From contig NZ_CP016776.1 of assembly GCF_002288185.1 (NCBI RefSeq), forward strand, positions 124,001 through 188,000: DNA of 64,000 bases, given 5' to 3'. This document shows positions 53,710-64,000 of this stretch, one piece after another; the first letter of the stretch is position 1, and each line of letters opens with the position of its first letter. The position numbers and the translations under genes were made by a program. A model generated the notes under the pieces. That model searched no databases and had not been told where the DNA came from. It worked only from the letters and a program-made list of their open reading frames with translations. The DNA is from Candidatus Planktophila vernalis (GTDB lineage: Bacteria > Actinomycetota > Actinomycetes > Nanopelagicales > Nanopelagicaceae).

Positions 53710-53798
53710 ATAAAGAATTCTTCTTCTCAGAGTGAGAAGAAAATGTGGGAGAACCGCGCTGGTTCGCTAACCACAACCCAAGAAAGAATGAGGATGAA

Positions 53799-54503
53799 AT
53801 GAAGCGCTCAAAGAAATATAACGAGGCTGCAGCAAAGGTAATCAAGGATCACCTTTACACACCACTCGAGGCAGTAACACTTGCCAAAGAAACATCAACA
53901 GTTAAGTACAACGCTTCTGTAGAAGTTGCTTTAGTACTTGGCGTTGACCCAAAGAAGGCCGATCAAGCGATCCGCTCAACTGTTAACTTGCCACACGGAA
54001 CAGGTAAGACTGCTCGCGTTTTGGTTTTTGCTAACGGAGAAAAAGCAGATGCAGCTCGCGCAGCTGGCGCAGATATCGTCGGTGGCGATGAATTGATCGA
54101 AGAAGTTTCAAAGGGTCGTCTTGATTACGACGCAGTTGTTTCAACACCAGATCTCATGGGTAAGGTCGGTCGCCTTGGAAAGGTTCTTGGACCACGCGGC
54201 TTAATGCCAAACCCAAAGACAGGCACAGTGACAACTGATGTTGCTAAGGCTGTTGAAGATATCAAGGGCGGAAAGATTGAGTTCCGCGTTGATAAGAACT
54301 CAAACCTTCACTTCCTTATCGGCAAGGTTTCATTTACTGCCGATCAGCTAGCTGAGAACTACGCAGCAGCGATGGAAGAAGTTATGCGTGCTAAGCCAAA
54401 CTCTTCAAAGGGTCGCTATGTGCAAAAGGCAGTTGTTTCAACAACTATGGGACCTGGAATCGCAGTAGATCCAAACCTAGTTCGTGAGCCAGTAGCCAAC
54501 TAA
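53799..54503 (+). CDS. rplA: 50S ribosomal protein L1
   Basis: 234 residues starting [15 protein letters not shown] at ATG 53799 with AGGA upstream (53791-53794); an in-frame ATG at 53745 gives an unusual 18-residue extension and is rejected. Conserved segments [40 protein letters not shown] and [12 protein letters not shown] identify L1, which can also bind its own mRNA as repressor in other bacteria. Confidence 0.97.
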   Translation: MKRSKKYNEAAAKVIKDHLYTPLEAVTLAKETSTVKYNASVEVALVLGVDPKKADQAIRSTVNLPHGTGKTARVLVFANGEKADAARAAGADIVGGDELIEEVSKGRLDYDAVVSTPDLMGKVGRLGKVLGPRGLMPNPKTGTVTTDVAKAVEDIKGGKIEFRVDKNSNLHFLIGKVSFTADQLAENYAAAMEEVMRAKPNSSKGRYVQKAVVSTTMGPGIAVDPNLVREPVAN

Positions 54504-54514
54504 GAATTTGACGG

Positions 54515-54536
54515 GGGTAGGCCAGCCGGCCTACCC
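54515..54536 (+). other. Hairpin after rplA in the rplJ leader
   Basis: GGGTAGGCC (54515-54523) and GGCCTACCC (54528-54536) form a perfect 9-base stem with loop AGCC, 11 bases after the rplA stop. No T run follows, so it is more likely an mRNA-protecting or processing structure than a terminator. Confidence 0.65.
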
Positions 54537-54699
54537 TCTACCCATAACCAAAGACCGCAGGTCTAGATCAACCGCAAGGAAGATCTAAATAAATGAGGAA
54601 ATCTCAGCCCGCGTAGGTGTTCATGTTAATCCGTGGCGCTTACGCGTTACGGATTTTTTTATTTCCTGTGATCACTAAGTACCAGGAAAGGTGAACCGA
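54537..54699 (+). promoter_or_regulatory. L10 (rplJ) leader region with attenuator
   Basis: About 160 bases of non-coding leader before rplJ, with a small stem AGACC/GGTCT and the terminator-like hairpin at 54629-54661. In many bacteria L10-(L7/L12) complexes bind such a leader to control rplJL. By position and structure this is the likely counterpart; a match to known L10 leader models was not tested. Confidence 0.55.
54629..54661 (+). terminator. Intrinsic terminator/attenuator upstream of rplJ
   Basis: A 10-pair stem (54629-54638 with 54645-54654; outer part ATCCGT/ACGGAT, inner part with two G-U pairs) is followed at once by a run of seven T after the stem base. It lies 39 bases before the rplJ ATG, so it would act as an attenuator of rplJL rather than as an end of the operon. 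Confidence 0.8.
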
Positions 54700-55344
54700 A
54701 TGGCTCGCCCAGATAAAGCATCAGCAGTTGCAGAGCTAACGGAAGACTTCCGTACAGCCACAGCCACTGTCCTTACTGAATATCGCGGACTATCTGTGAC
54801 TTCAATGAAGGAACTTCGCCGTGCACTTGGTGAAAAGACCAAGTACTCAGTAGTTAAGAACACTCTTACAAAGATTGCAGCAAAGGATGCCGGAGTTGAT
54901 CTTTCACCAGATCTTCTCGTTGGTCCTTCAGCTGTTGCCTTCATTAAGGGAGACCCAATCGATGCGGCTAAGAGCCTGCGCGATTTCGCAAAAGAGAATC
55001 CATTCCTTGTAATCAAGGGTGGAGTCTACGAAGGCAAAGCAGTAACCAAAGAAGAGATCATGCAGCTCGCTAACCTCGAGTCTCGTGAAGTTCTATTGGC
55101 AAAGCTTGCTGGTGCGATGAAGGGATCGCTTGCTAAGGCTGCTCGTATTTTCGATGCATTGCGTATCAAGCTTGAAGCAGAACAAGGTGCACCTGCACCA
55201 GTAGCAGCAGCTGCACCAGTAGCTGAGGCAGTAGTAGAAGCACCAGCTGCAGAAGCTGTTGCACCAGAAGTTGTGGCTGAAGTTGCTGAAGTTCCAGCAG
55301 CAGAAGCAACTGAAGCATCCACAGAAACAGAAGAGAAGGAATAA
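54700..55344 (+). CDS. rplJ: 50S ribosomal protein L10
   Basis: 214 residues starting [20 protein letters not shown] at ATG 54700 (AGGAAAGG upstream; a GTG three codons earlier is in frame). The conserved [18 protein letters not shown] and [11 protein letters not shown] are present. About 50 C-terminal residues are an Ala/Glu/Val/Pro low-complexity tail, making it longer than the usual 165-180 residues. The tail follows the helix that holds L7/L12 dimers. Confidence 0.95.
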   Translation: MARPDKASAVAELTEDFRTATATVLTEYRGLSVTSMKELRRALGEKTKYSVVKNTLTKIAAKDAGVDLSPDLLVGPSAVAFIKGDPIDAAKSLRDFAKENPFLVIKGGVYEGKAVTKEEIMQLANLESREVLLAKLAGAMKGSLAKAARIFDALRIKLEAEQGAPAPVAAAAPVAEAVVEAPAAEAVAPEVVAEVAEVPAAEATEASTETEEKE

Positions 55345-55349
55345 CGAAT

Positions 55350-55736
55350 ATGACAAAGCTCAACACACAAGACCTATTGGCACAATTCAAGGAAATGACA
55401 TTGGTCGAGCTCTCTGAGTTCGTTAAGTCATTTGAAACTGAATTCGATGTAACAGCAGCAGCTCCAGTAGCAGCAGCAGGCGGCGGCGCAGCAGCAGGCG
55501 GCGGCGATGCAGCAGCAGCACAAGATGACTTCACAGTTATCTTGGAAAATGCTGGTTCAGCAAAGATTGCAGTGATCAAGGAAGTTCGCGGATTAAATTC
55601 AAGCCTTGGCTTGAAGGAAGCGAAGGATCTTGTAGATGCAACTCCAGCGACTCTCCTAGAGAAGGTCAACAAGGAGACAGCAGAAAAGGCAAAGGCAGCC
55701 CTAGAGGCAGCTGGCGCAACTGTCACAATCAAGTAA
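55350..55736 (+). CDS. rplL: 50S ribosomal protein L7/L12
   Basis: 128 residues: N-terminal dimerisation domain ([20 protein letters not shown]), a flexible Ala/Gly hinge, and the C-terminal factor-binding domain ([40 protein letters not shown]). It is the stalk protein that recruits translation GTPases. It starts 5 bases after rplJ; a strong terminator follows. Confidence 0.98.
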   Translation: MTKLNTQDLLAQFKEMTLVELSEFVKSFETEFDVTAAAPVAAAGGGAAAGGGDAAAAQDDFTVILENAGSAKIAVIKEVRGLNSSLGLKEAKDLVDATPATLLEKVNKETAEKAKAALEAAGATVTIK

Positions 55737-55749
55737 TTCGTCAGAGATT

Positions 55750-55785
55750 GCCCCGCTTGGCATCACGCCAGGCGGGGCTTTTTCT
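55750..55785 (+). terminator. Intrinsic terminator after rplL
   Basis: GCCCCGCTTGGC (55750-55761) pairs with GCCAGGCGGGGC (55767-55778) over 12 positions (one G-U) around a 5-base loop, followed by TTTTT. It separates the rplJL transcript from rpoBC, so rpoBC expression depends on read-through or its own promoter. Confidence 0.93.
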
Positions 55786-55818
55786 ATTCCCAGCCCCTTA
55801 TTCACATTTTTTGGACAA

Positions 55819-55852
55819 TTGACTGACAAATCCCCCTCTTGGGGGGTATAAG
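55819..55852 (+). promoter_or_regulatory. Candidate rpoBC promoter
   Basis: TATAAG (55847-55852) as -10, with CTGACA (55823-55828) 18 bases upstream as -35; an overlapping TTGACT at 55819 would be 22 bases away and too far. The spacer holds the inverted repeat CCCCC-TCTT-GGGGG. Placed right after the rplL terminator and about 130 bases before rpoB. Confidence 0.5.
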
Positions 55853-55982
55853 CCCTGGGTTGGACAGGGTTGGGGGGTGCGCGATACCCTGCACCTTCGC
55901 ACAAAATTCAAATGGTCAGGGCATATAGCGGCTGAGACCTAATAGTTGTGCGTCCCCGCTTTACTGTCTGGAAGGACATATC
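55853..55982 (+). promoter_or_regulatory. rpoB leader region
   Basis: Untranslated stretch of about 130 bases with clustered G runs (55857-55859, 55867-55869, 55872-55877, after GGGGGG at 55841-55846) and a 6-base complement CAGGGT/ACCCTG. The ribosome site GGAAGGA (55970-55976) precedes the TTG start of rpoB. Confidence 0.45.
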
Positions 55983-58900
55983 TTGGCCGCGAATAAAAAA
56001 TCATCAGTAGCCCCACGCCGAATCTCTTTCGCAAAAATCCGTGAACCTCTCGAAGTTCCTAACTTATTAGCGTTGCAAGTTGAAAGCGTTGACTGGTTAT
56101 TGGGCAACGATGCATGGCGCTCACGTATTGCTGCAGCCGATTCAATGAATCGCGGAGAAATCCCAACAACTTCTGGCTTGGAAGAAATCTTTGAAGAGAT
56201 TTCACCAATCGAAGATTTCCAGGGATCAATGTCACTCTCATTCCGCGATCACCGTTTCGAGCCACCTAAGTACTCAATTGGTGAGTGCAAAGAGCGCGAC
56301 ATGACATATTCACAACCATTATTCGTAACAGCAGAGTTTACAAACAACATCACTGGTGAAATTAAGTCACAGACAGTTTTCATGGGCGACTTCCCAGTTA
56401 TGACTCCACGCGGAACTTTCGTTATTAACGGAACAGAGCGCGTTGTTGTTTCACAGCTAGTTCGCTCACCTGGTGTTTACTTCGAGCGCACAATTGAAAA
56501 AGCTTCTGATAAGGATGTTTTCACAGCTAAGGTAATTCCTAGCCGTGGTGCATGGCTTGAGTTTGAAGTTGATAAGAAAGATTTGGTTGGTGTTCGCATC
56601 GACCGCAAGCGTAAGCAGTCTGTAACTGTCTTCTTGAAGGCACTTGGTTGGACTGAAGAACAGATTCTTGAAGAGTTCGGTGATTTCGAATCAATGCGTG
56701 CAACTCTTGAAAAAGATACTGTTAAAACACAGGATGAGGCGCTGCTAGATATCTACCGCAAGCTACGTCCAGGTGAACCACCAACTAAGGAAGCTGCACA
56801 GAACTTAATTGAAAACCTTTACTTCAACCCAAAGCGCTACGACTTGGCCAAGGTCGGTCGCTTTAAGGTTAATAAGAAGCTAGGTCTTGATCTAGAACTG
56901 AAGGCATCACTACTTACTATTTCTGACATCGTTGCAACGCTGCGCTACCTAGTAGCCCTGCACCGCGGAGATGTATTGATGGAGTACGGCCGCGAAGTTC
57001 GCGTTGAAAAGGACGATATCGATCACTTCGGTAACCGTCGCCTACGTACCGTTGGTGAACTTATTCAAAACCAGGTTCGCATCGGTCTTTCACGTATGGA
57101 ACGTGTTGTTCGTGAACGTATGACTACGCAAGATGTTGAAGCGATTACGCCACAGACGTTGATCAACATCCGTCCAGTAGTTGCATCAATTAAGGAGTTC
57201 TTCGGAACTTCTCAGTTGTCACAGTTCATGGACCAAACAAATCCATTGTCAGGACTTACACACAAGCGCCGTCTTTCAGCACTTGGACCTGGTGGTCTTT
57301 CACGAGATCGCGCAGGCTTTGAAGTTCGTGACGTTCACCCATCTCACTACGGACGTATGTGCCCAATTGAAACTCCTGAAGGACCAAACATCGGTCTTAT
57401 CGGTTCACTTGCAACATATGGTCGCGTAACTGCATTTGGATTTATCGAAACTCCTTATCGCAAAGTTTCAAAGGGTCGCGTAACCGATCAAGTTGATTAC
57501 TTAACTGCTGATGAAGAAGACGAGCACATTATTGCTCAGGCAAATGCACCATTAACTGAAGACTCTCACTTTGCTGAAGCACGCGTACTTGTACGTCGTC
57601 GTGGTGGCGAAGTTGAATACATCCCAGCTGATGAAGTTGATTACATGGATGTTTCTCCACGTCAGATGGTGTCTGTTGCAACAGCGATGATTCCATTCCT
57701 TGAGCACGATGATGCTAACCGTGCGTTGATGGGTTCTAACATGATGCGCCAGTCAGTTCCGCTGATGCGCGCTGAAGCACCACTTATCGGTACAGGCATG
57801 GAGTTCCGTGCAGCCGTTGATGCTGGTGATGTTGTAACTGCAACTAAGGCTGGCGTTGTTACTGAAGTATCTGCTGAAGAAGTAAAGGTCATGGCAGATG
57901 ACTCCACATACCAAACATATTCACTTCACAAGTTCACACGTTCCAACCAAGGAACTTCATATAACCAGAAGGTTATTGTCTCTGAAGGTCAGCGCGTTGA
58001 AGTTGGCTCAGTAATTGCTGATGGTCCATGTACCGAACTTGGTGAAATGGCTCTTGGTAAGAACTTGCTCGTGGCATTTATGTCATGGGAAGGTCACAAC
58101 TATGAAGATGCGATTATCTTGTCGCAGCGCCTAGTTCAAGACGATGTTTTGACATCAATTCACATCGAGGAATACGAAGTAGATGCACGCGACACCAAGC
58201 TTGGTGCCGAAGAAATCACTCGCGATATTCCTAACGTTTCAGAGGAAGTTCTAGCTGATCTAGATGAGCGCGGAATCATCCGTGTTGGCGCTGATGTTGT
58301 ACCTGGCGATATCTTGGTTGGAAAGGTAACTCCTAAGGGAGAAACTGAACTAACTCCTGAAGAGCGTTTGCTCCGTGCAATCTTTGGTGAGAAGGCTCGT
58401 GAAGTTCGCGATACATCTCTTAAGGTTCCACACGGTGAATCAGGAAAAGTTATTGGCGTAAAGATCTTCGAATCTGAAGAAGGCTTTGAGTTAGCAGCTG
58501 GCGTTAACCAATTGGTTCGCGTTTATGTTGCACAAAAGCGCAAGATTCAAGATGGTGACAAGCTTGCTGGTCGCCACGGTAACAAGGGTGTTATTTCTAA
58601 GATTCTTCCAGTTGAAGATATGCCATTCCTTGAAGATGGAACTCCAGTAGATGTTGTCCTTAACCCACTCGGTGTACCTGGTCGTATGAACGTTGGTCAG
58701 GTTCTTGAAATGCACTTAGGTTGGGTTGCAAAAACTGGTTGGGATCTATCTGGTGTCGATGAAGCGTGGCAGAAGCACATGCGCGCAATCGGTGCTGAAA
58801 AGGGAGAACCAGGAACTAAGTTTGCAACACCGGTATTTGATGGTGCGCTAGAAGATGAAATCTCTGGTCTTCTTTCAGCAACATTGCCTAACCGCGATGG

Positions 58901-59438
58901 CAATCAATTAATTGGTCGTTCAGGAAAGGCCCGTTTATTTGATGGCCGTTCTGGCGAGCCATACCCAACACCAATTTCAGTTGGATACATGTACATCTTG
59001 AAGCTGCACCACTTGGTGGACGACAAGATTCACGCACGTTCAACTGGTCCATACTCAATGATCACGCAACAGCCACTGGGTGGAAAAGCTCAGTTCGGTG
59101 GTCAGCGATTTGGTGAGATGGAAGTGTGGGCACTTGAAGCTTATGGTGCTGCTTACACACTTCAAGAACTTCTCACAATTAAATCTGACGACGTTCTAGG
59201 ACGCGTAAAGGTTTACGAAGCAATTGTTAAGGGCGAAAACATTCCTGAACCAGGCATCCCTGAATCATTCAAGGTGCTTATTAAGGAAATGCAGTCCCTA
59301 TGTCTCAATGTTGAAGTGCTTTCTTCAGAAGGTGTCGCAATTGAAATGCGCGATACAGATGAAGAAGTATTCCGTGCCGCCGAAGAGCTAGGTATCAACT
59401 TGTCACGAGTTGAGCCAAGCAGCGTAGAAGAAGTGTGA
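55983..59438 (+). CDS. rpoB: DNA-directed RNA polymerase subunit beta
   Basis: 1151 residues, full length for actinobacteria. Start is TTG 55983 ([20 protein letters not shown]) with GGAAGGA 6 bases upstream. The rifampicin-binding cluster [20 protein letters not shown] then [14 protein letters not shown] appears unaltered, which predicts rifampicin sensitivity. Other blocks: [27 protein letters not shown] and [19 protein letters not shown]. rpoC follows after 13 bases. Confidence 0.98.
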   Translation: MAANKKSSVAPRRISFAKIREPLEVPNLLALQVESVDWLLGNDAWRSRIAAADSMNRGEIPTTSGLEEIFEEISPIEDFQGSMSLSFRDHRFEPPKYSIGECKERDMTYSQPLFVTAEFTNNITGEIKSQTVFMGDFPVMTPRGTFVINGTERVVVSQLVRSPGVYFERTIEKASDKDVFTAKVIPSRGAWLEFEVDKKDLVGVRIDRKRKQSVTVFLKALGWTEEQILEEFGDFESMRATLEKDTVKTQDEALLDIYRKLRPGEPPTKEAAQNLIENLYFNPKRYDLAKVGRFKVNKKLGLDLELKASLLTISDIVATLRYLVALHRGDVLMEYGREVRVEKDDIDHFGNRRLRTVGELIQNQVRIGLSRMERVVRERMTTQDVEAITPQTLINIRPVVASIKEFFGTSQLSQFMDQTNPLSGLTHKRRLSALGPGGLSRDRAGFEVRDVHPSHYGRMCPIETPEGPNIGLIGSLATYGRVTAFGFIETPYRKVSKGRVTDQVDYLTADEEDEHIIAQANAPLTEDSHFAEARVLVRRRGGEVEYIPADEVDYMDVSPRQMVSVATAMIPFLEHDDANRALMGSNMMRQSVPLMRAEAPLIGTGMEFRAAVDAGDVVTATKAGVVTEVSAEEVKVMADDSTYQTYSLHKFTRSNQGTSYNQKVIVSEGQRVEVGSVIADGPCTELGEMALGKNLLVAFMSWEGHNYEDAIILSQRLVQDDVLTSIHIEEYEVDARDTKLGAEEITRDIPNVSEEVLADLDERGIIRVGADVVPGDILVGKVTPKGETELTPEERLLRAIFGEKAREVRDTSLKVPHGESGKVIGVKIFESEEGFELAAGVNQLVRVYVAQKRKIQDGDKLAGRHGNKGVISKILPVEDMPFLEDGTPVDVVLNPLGVPGRMNVGQVLEMHLGWVAKTGWDLSGVDEAWQKHMRAIGAEKGEPGTKFATPVFDGALEDEISGLLSATLPNRDGNQLIGRSGKARLFDGRSGEPYPTPISVGYMYILKLHHLVDDKIHARSTGPYSMITQQPLGGKAQFGGQRFGEMEVWALEAYGAAYTLQELLTIKSDDVLGRVKVYEAIVKGENIPEPGIPESFKVLIKEMQSLCLNVEVLSSEGVAIEMRDTDEEVFRAAEELGINLSRVEPSSVEEV

Positions 59439-59451
59439 GAGGGATAAAACC

Positions 59452-62400
59452 ATGTTAGACGTTAACTTCTTTGATGAACTACGTATCGGCCTTGCATCGG
59501 CTGAGAATATTCGCGAATGGTCTTTTGGCGAAGTAAAAAAGCCAGAGACAATTAACTACCGCACACTTAAGCCTGAAAAGGACGGCCTATTCGACGAGAA
59601 GATCTTCGGACCAACTCGTGACTGGGAATGTTATTGCGGTAAGTACAAGCGCGTTCGATTTAAGGGAATCATCTGCGAGCGATGCGGTGTTGAAGTAACA
59701 CGTGCAAAGGTTCGTCGCGAACGTATGGGTCACATCGAGCTAGCAGCTCCTGTTACTCACATCTGGTACTTCAAGGGTGTTCCATCACGCCTTGGCTACC
59801 TACTTGATCTTGCTCCAAAGGATCTAGAAAAGGTTATTTACTTCGCTGCTTACATGATCACAGTTGTTGACACAGAAGCGCGTGAAGAAGATATGCCACA
59901 ACTTGAAAAGAAGTTGGCTAATGATCGCAAGAAGATCGAAACACGTCGCGATAACGATCTAGATGTTCGTACCAAGAAGCTTGAATCAGATCTAGCAGAG
60001 CTTGAAGCTGAAGATGCTAAGTCAGATGTGAAGCGTAAGGTCCGCGAATCTGCAGAGCGTGAACTTAAGTCAATCCGTGATCGTTCAGAGCGCGAGCTTG
60101 ATCGCCTTGAAAGTGTATGGACTCGCTTTAAGAACTTGAAGGTTCAAGATCTTGAGGGTGATGAAAACCTTTACCGCGAAATGCGCGATCGTTATGGAAT
60201 GTATTTCAAGGGAGATATGGGTGCTGCTGCAATTAAGCATCGCCTAGAGACTTTTGATCTTGAGACTGAGCACAAGATGCTTACCGACCTTTCAGAAAAT
60301 GGAAAAGGTGCAAAGAAGACTCGTGCAATCAAGCGCTTGAAGGTTGTTAACGCATTCCTTACAACAAGCAACAAGCCAGCATCAATGGTTCTTGATTGCG
60401 TTCCAGTTATTCCACCTGATCTACGTCCAATGGTTCAACTCGATGGTGGTCGCTTTGCGACTTCAGATCTCAACGATCTATACCGCCGCGTTATCAACCG
60501 TAACAACCGTTTGAAGCGTCTAGCTGATCTTGGTGCACCAGAGATTATCGTTAACAACGAAAAGCGTATGTTGCAGGAAGCTGTAGATGCCTTGTTTGAT
60601 AACGGTCGTCGTGGTCGTCCAGTTACAGGTCCAGGTAACCGTGCACTGAAATCACTTTCAGACATGCTCAAGGGTAAGCAGGGACGTTTCCGTCAGAACT
60701 TGCTCGGAAAGCGCGTTGATTACTCAGGTCGTTCAGTAATTGTTGTTGGTCCACAGTTGAAGCTGCACCAGTGCGGTCTTCCAAAGCAGATGGCACTTGA
60801 ACTCTTCAAGCCATTCGTAATGAAGCGACTTGTTGACCTTAACCACGCGCAGAACATTAAATCTGCAAAGCGCATGGTTGAACGTGCTCGTCCAGTTGTG
60901 TGGGATGTTCTTGAAGAAGTTATTGCAGAGCATCCAGTACTTCTCAACCGCGCACCTACCCTTCACCGTTTGGGTATTCAAGCTTTCGAACCACAGTTGG
61001 TAGAAGGTAAGGCAATTCAGATTCATCCACTCGTTTGTACAGCTTTTAACGCTGACTTCGACGGTGACCAGATGGCAGTTCACTTGCCGCTATCTGCTGA
61101 AGCACAGGCTGAAGCTCGTATCTTGATGTTGTCTTCAAACAACATCTTGTCACCAGCTAACGGTCGCCCAATTACTTCACCAACACAGGACATGGTTCTT
61201 GGTCTTTATTACTTGACCATGGTTCGCGATGGTGAACTAGGAGAAGGTCGTGCATTTAGCTCGATTGCAGAAGCAATCATGGCTCATGATCAACATTCAG
61301 TTTCATTGCAGGCAAAGATCAAGATCCGTCTTGGTAACTCAACTGAAACTATTGAAACAACAATTGGTCGCGCTTTGTTTAACGAAGCGCTCCCAGCTGA
61401 TTTCCCATATGTAGACATCGATGTAACTAAGAAGCAACTTGGTGGCATTGTTGATCGCCTTGCTGAGTTCTATCCAAAGGTTGTTGTTGCACAAACGCTT
61501 GATGCGTTGAAGGCACTTGGCTTCCACTGGGCAACTCGCGCAGGAGCAACTATTGGTATTGAAGATGTTGTTACACCTCCACGCAAGAAGGAAATCCTTG
61601 AGAGCTATGAAACACAGGCTGACAAGGTTCAATCTCAATATGAAAAGGGACTCATCACTGATGACGAGCGTCGTCAGGAATTGATCGAGATCTGGACAAA
61701 GGCAACAGCTGAAGTGGGTAAAGAGATGGAAGAAAACTTCCCTCGCGTTAACCCAGTTTGGATGATGGTCTTCTCTGGTGCTCGTGGAAATATGATGCAG
61801 ATCCGTCAGATTGCAGGTATGCGCGGACTCGTAGCAAATCCAAAGGGTGAAATTATTCCTCGCCCAATTAAATCTAACTTCCGTGAAGGTCTTTCTGTAC
61901 TTGAGTACTTCATTTCTACTCACGGTGCACGTAAGGGTCTTGCAGATACAGCGCTTCGTACCGCTGACTCTGGTTACCTAACACGTCGTCTTTGCGACGT
62001 TGCTCAGGATGTCATCATCCGTGAAGAAGATTGCGGTACTGATCGCGGTCTTGTTCTACAGATTGGTGTTCGTCAAGAATCTGGCGGCCTAGTTAAGTTT
62101 GATCACGTTGAAACTTCAGTATTTGGTCGCACATTGGCCGATGATGTTGAAGTTGATGGCAAGGTCATCCTGCCTGCTGGCACAGATCTTGGAGATCGCA
62201 ACATTGATGAACTCGTTGCAGCTGGAGTAGATGAAGTAAAGATTCGCTCAGTTCTAACTTGCGATAGCAAGGTCGGACAGTGCGCAGCTTGCTACGGTCG
62301 CTCACTTGCAGCAGGACAACGTGTTGCAGTTGGTGAAGCAGTTGGAATCATTGCAGCACAGTCAATCGGTGAGCCTGGTACACAGCTAACAATGCGTACC

Positions 62401-63264
62401 TTCCACACTGGTGGTGTTGCCGGTGATGACATCACTCACGGTCTTCCACGTATCGTCGAGCTCTTCGAAGCACGTACGCCTAAGGGTGTTGCTCCAATCG
62501 CTGAAACAGCAGGTGTTGTTTCATTCCGTGAGGATGTAAAGGGCAAGAAGATTGTCGTAACTCCAGATGATGGTGGCGAAGAAGTTGCTTACCCAATTAC
62601 TCGTCGTCAGAAGCTACTTGTAGAAGAAGGTTCACGCGTTGAAGTTGGCCAGAAGATGGTCGTTGGCGCAATTGATCCAAAACAGGTACTTCGTATTCTT
62701 GGACCACGTGCAACTCAAGTTCACTTGGTAAATGAAATTCAATCTGTTTATCGCTCACAGGGCGTAGGCATTCACGATAAGCACATCGAAGTAATCGTTC
62801 GCCAAATGCTAAAGCGCATCACAGTGCTTGAAGCAGGAGATGCCGATCTACTTCCAGGTGAGCTCGTTGAGCGCGGTCGCTTTGAGACTGAAAACCGTCG
62901 CGTAGTTACGACTGGTGGAAAGGCAGCCTCAGGTCGCCCAGAACTTATGGGTATCACTAAGGCATCACTTGCAACTGAATCATGGTTGTCAGCTGCTTCA
63001 TTCCAGGAAACAACTCGCGTTCTAACCGATGCTGCCCTTTCAGAGAAGAGTGATCCATTGCTCGGACTGAAGGAGAACGTCATCATCGGTAAGTTGATTC
63101 CAGCAGGTACTGGTCTTGCTCGTTACCGCAACATTCGTGTTGAGCCAACAGAGGAAGCCAAAGCCGCTGTTTATGCAGCTTATGATGAATATGACTTCAC
63201 ACCATTTGACCAACAGGGTTCAGGTGAAGCAGTACGTCTTGATGAGGTAGAAATTCCTCGTTAA
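59452..63264 (+). CDS. rpoC: DNA-directed RNA polymerase subunit beta'
   Basis: 1270 residues. The N-terminal zinc ribbon has [20 protein letters not shown], the catalytic Mg site is [12 protein letters not shown], the second zinc site uses CGTDRG and [13 protein letters not shown], and [20 protein letters not shown] lies in the trigger-loop region. A coiled-coil, charge-rich insertion around residues 150-225 is as in other actinobacteria. Ribosome site GAGAGGGAT precedes ATG 59452. A UUCG-type terminator follows. Confidence 0.98.
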   Translation: MLDVNFFDELRIGLASAENIREWSFGEVKKPETINYRTLKPEKDGLFDEKIFGPTRDWECYCGKYKRVRFKGIICERCGVEVTRAKVRRERMGHIELAAPVTHIWYFKGVPSRLGYLLDLAPKDLEKVIYFAAYMITVVDTEAREEDMPQLEKKLANDRKKIETRRDNDLDVRTKKLESDLAELEAEDAKSDVKRKVRESAERELKSIRDRSERELDRLESVWTRFKNLKVQDLEGDENLYREMRDRYGMYFKGDMGAAAIKHRLETFDLETEHKMLTDLSENGKGAKKTRAIKRLKVVNAFLTTSNKPASMVLDCVPVIPPDLRPMVQLDGGRFATSDLNDLYRRVINRNNRLKRLADLGAPEIIVNNEKRMLQEAVDALFDNGRRGRPVTGPGNRALKSLSDMLKGKQGRFRQNLLGKRVDYSGRSVIVVGPQLKLHQCGLPKQMALELFKPFVMKRLVDLNHAQNIKSAKRMVERARPVVWDVLEEVIAEHPVLLNRAPTLHRLGIQAFEPQLVEGKAIQIHPLVCTAFNADFDGDQMAVHLPLSAEAQAEARILMLSSNNILSPANGRPITSPTQDMVLGLYYLTMVRDGELGEGRAFSSIAEAIMAHDQHSVSLQAKIKIRLGNSTETIETTIGRALFNEALPADFPYVDIDVTKKQLGGIVDRLAEFYPKVVVAQTLDALKALGFHWATRAGATIGIEDVVTPPRKKEILESYETQADKVQSQYEKGLITDDERRQELIEIWTKATAEVGKEMEENFPRVNPVWMMVFSGARGNMMQIRQIAGMRGLVANPKGEIIPRPIKSNFREGLSVLEYFISTHGARKGLADTALRTADSGYLTRRLCDVAQDVIIREEDCGTDRGLVLQIGVRQESGGLVKFDHVETSVFGRTLADDVEVDGKVILPAGTDLGDRNIDELVAAGVDEVKIRSVLTCDSKVGQCAACYGRSLAAGQRVAVGEAVGIIAAQSIGEPGTQLTMRTFHTGGVAGDDITHGLPRIVELFEARTPKGVAPIAETAGVVSFREDVKGKKIVVTPDDGGEEVAYPITRRQKLLVEEGSRVEVGQKMVVGAIDPKQVLRILGPRATQVHLVNEIQSVYRSQGVGIHDKHIEVIVRQMLKRITVLEAGDADLLPGELVERGRFETENRRVVTTGGKAASGRPELMGITKASLATESWLSAASFQETTRVLTDAALSEKSDPLLGLKENVIIGKLIPAGTGLARYRNIRVEPTEEAKAAVYAAYDEYDFTPFDQQGSGEAVRLDEVEIPR

Positions 63265-63283
63265 AGAATAATTAAATGAAAAG

Positions 63284-63307
63284 GGCTCCCTTCGGGGAGC
63301 CTTTTTT
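63284..63307 (+). terminator. Intrinsic terminator after rpoC
   Basis: GGCTCCC (63284-63290), the very stable tetraloop TTCG and GGGAGCC (63295-63301) are followed by TTTTTT. Marks the end of the rpoBC transcript, 20 bases after the stop. Confidence 0.96.
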
Positions 63308-63321
63308 ATTACACTCACATA

Positions 63322-63951
63322 ATGAGCAACGATGAGAAATTCCATGTGCAGCGCCACTCTGATCGAGAAGTTCACGATCGCTTGAATGTCAACGCACTTC
63401 TTGATTCCCAATACGTTGCACACGTTGGCTTCATTGATCCAGATATCAACGCACCTTTTGTTGTACCCATGGGTTTTGCTAGAGATGAAAACCGGATTCT
63501 GATTCATGGTTCAACAGGCTCTCGCATCATGAGGGCAATTGCAAAGGGAATAGATCTCTGTGTGACAGTCACTCAACTCAATGCAATCGTTGTTGCGCGC
63601 TCTGCATTTAACTCATCTATGAACTATGAATCAGTAATGATCTTTGGAAAAGCACGAGTGCTAAAGAAAGATGAAAAAGATGTTGCACTTGAGCGCATAA
63701 CAACAAAGTTAGTTCCTGGATTGTGGGAATACGGCCGCACGATGACTAAGAAAGAATCTGCAGCAACAATGATTGTTGAACTGAGCTTGGAAAAGATTTC
63801 AGCTAAGGCGCGAAGTGGTGATCCATCCGATGATGAAGAGGATCTAGACCTTCACTTGTGGGCAGGAATCATTCCGCTAAAAACTGTTCAAGAGAGTGCA
63901 ATTACTGCCAAAAATGCCGCTGGGATTGCCGTCCCGCCACATATTAAGTAG
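63322..63951 (+). CDS. Pyridoxamine 5'-phosphate oxidase-family (flavin-binding) protein
   Basis: 209 residues resembling the split-barrel PPOX/FMN-binding fold of the Pyridox_ox_2 type: ALLDSQYVAHVGFIDPD, VPMGFARDENRILIHGST, GIDLCVTVTQLNAIVVARSA and SVMIFGKARVL. Substrate unknown; family members bind FMN, F420 or haem. No ribosome site precedes ATG 63322, so a leaderless transcript starting near here is possible. It lies downstream of the rpoC terminator. Confidence 0.78.
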   Translation: MSNDEKFHVQRHSDREVHDRLNVNALLDSQYVAHVGFIDPDINAPFVVPMGFARDENRILIHGSTGSRIMRAIAKGIDLCVTVTQLNAIVVARSAFNSSMNYESVMIFGKARVLKKDEKDVALERITTKLVPGLWEYGRTMTKKESAATMIVELSLEKISAKARSGDPSDDEEDLDLHLWAGIIPLKTVQESAITAKNAAGIAVPPHIK

Positions 63952-64000
63952 TTATTTGTGCAGGTTAGCCAATCGATCAAGGATTGGTGGGTGTGAATAA
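63952..64000 (-). CDS. C-terminal end of a reverse-strand gene, possibly M48 peptidase HtpX (partial)
   Basis: On the reverse strand the last 15 codons before TAA (63954-63952) read YSHPPILDRLANLHK. The HPP-x-x-x-R pattern close to the C-terminus is typical of M48-family HtpX peptidases. Only 15 residues are visible, so the call is weak. It converges on the PPOX-type gene with no space between the stop codons. Confidence 0.35.
   Translation of the reverse strand, partial: YSHPPILDRLANLHK

Noticed and set aside
60733-61923. Open frames on the reverse strand of rpoC, up to 194 residues
   Set aside because: Cys/Phe/Asn-rich composition typical of antisense frames; rpoC is conserved through the whole region.
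63960-63990. Hairpin CCAATC/GATTGG after the PPOX gene as a terminator
   Set aside because: No T run follows and the bases form part of a plausible reverse-strand coding end.
1-64000. CRISPR arrays, rRNA genes, insertion sequences or prophage
   Set aside because: No regularly spaced repeats, rRNA sequence, transposase or phage gene was seen.

Overview
The window looks like part of the chromosome of a small-genome, low-GC freshwater actinobacterium of the acI / Nanopelagicales type (Planktophila-like). I infer this from four things. The run tRNA-Thr, tRNA-Met, rpmG, two MaoC-type genes, murB, tRNA-Trp, secE, nusG, rplK, rplA is the classic actinobacterial order. The quinone genes are for menaquinone. 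The base composition is AT-leaning for an actinobacterium. Packing is extreme: most neighbours overlap by 1-8 bases and several convergent pairs share only their stop codons. No rRNA, CRISPR array, integrase, transposase or insertion sequence was seen.

Layout. (1) 1-7598: menaquinone biosynthesis (menA partial, menE, menB, menC, menD, menF, menG) with a biotin-uptake S component (bioY). (2) 7618-23643: a complete 14-gene NADH dehydrogenase operon nuoA-N, running from menG into a polyprenyl diphosphate synthase, so complex I and the quinone it reduces are encoded together. (3) 23608-25706: rarD, yajQ, tRNA-Tyr and a PsiE-like membrane protein. (4) 25921-29490: a polar amino-acid ABC transporter and a degenerate M24-peptidase-fold protein. 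(5) 29596-46687: an accessory block that is the main interest of the window. (6) 46692-49805: a quinone oxidoreductase, two tRNAs, rpmG, two MaoC-type hydratases and a glycosyltransferase-like protein. (7) 49815-63951: murB, an aspartate aminotransferase, tRNA-Trp, secE-nusG-rplKAJL-rpoBC and a flavin-binding PPOX-type protein. The last bases hold the end of a reverse-strand gene that may be an M48 peptidase.

The accessory block reads as a sulfosugar (sulfoquinovose) utilisation system joined to a sulfolactate desulfonation system. One arm has a metal-dependent ketol-isomerase of the L-fucose/L-arabinose isomerase superfamily, an ABC transporter without its own ATPase, a FadR-type GntR regulator, a PfkB sugar kinase like sulfofructose kinase (YihV) and a class I aldolase very like sulfofructose-1-phosphate aldolase (YihT). 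A convergent reverse-strand pair follows: a nucleoside-hydrolase-family protein and a Gfo/Idh/MocA protein that could be an NAD-dependent sulfoquinovosidase. Divergently from that pair lies suyA-suyB (sulfolactate sulfo-lyase), then slcC and comC (a pair of sulfolactate dehydrogenases of opposite stereospecificity), a YeiH-family sulfite/sulfate exporter (suyZ-like) and a 56-residue Cys-rich protein. A second sugar-type ABC transporter comes last. Together these could take sulfoquinovose or its glycosides to glycolytic triose phosphate, pyruvate and sulfite inside one cell. The step from sulfolactaldehyde to sulfolactate is not encoded here.

Two non-coding patterns tie the accessory genes together. 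Near-identical GGT-NNN-ACC operators lie before the isomerase gene and between the divergent Gfo/Idh and suyA genes, with a weaker one before the second transporter. Strong hairpins occur at all three binding-protein/permease junctions of the window, around or inside the first codons of the permease.
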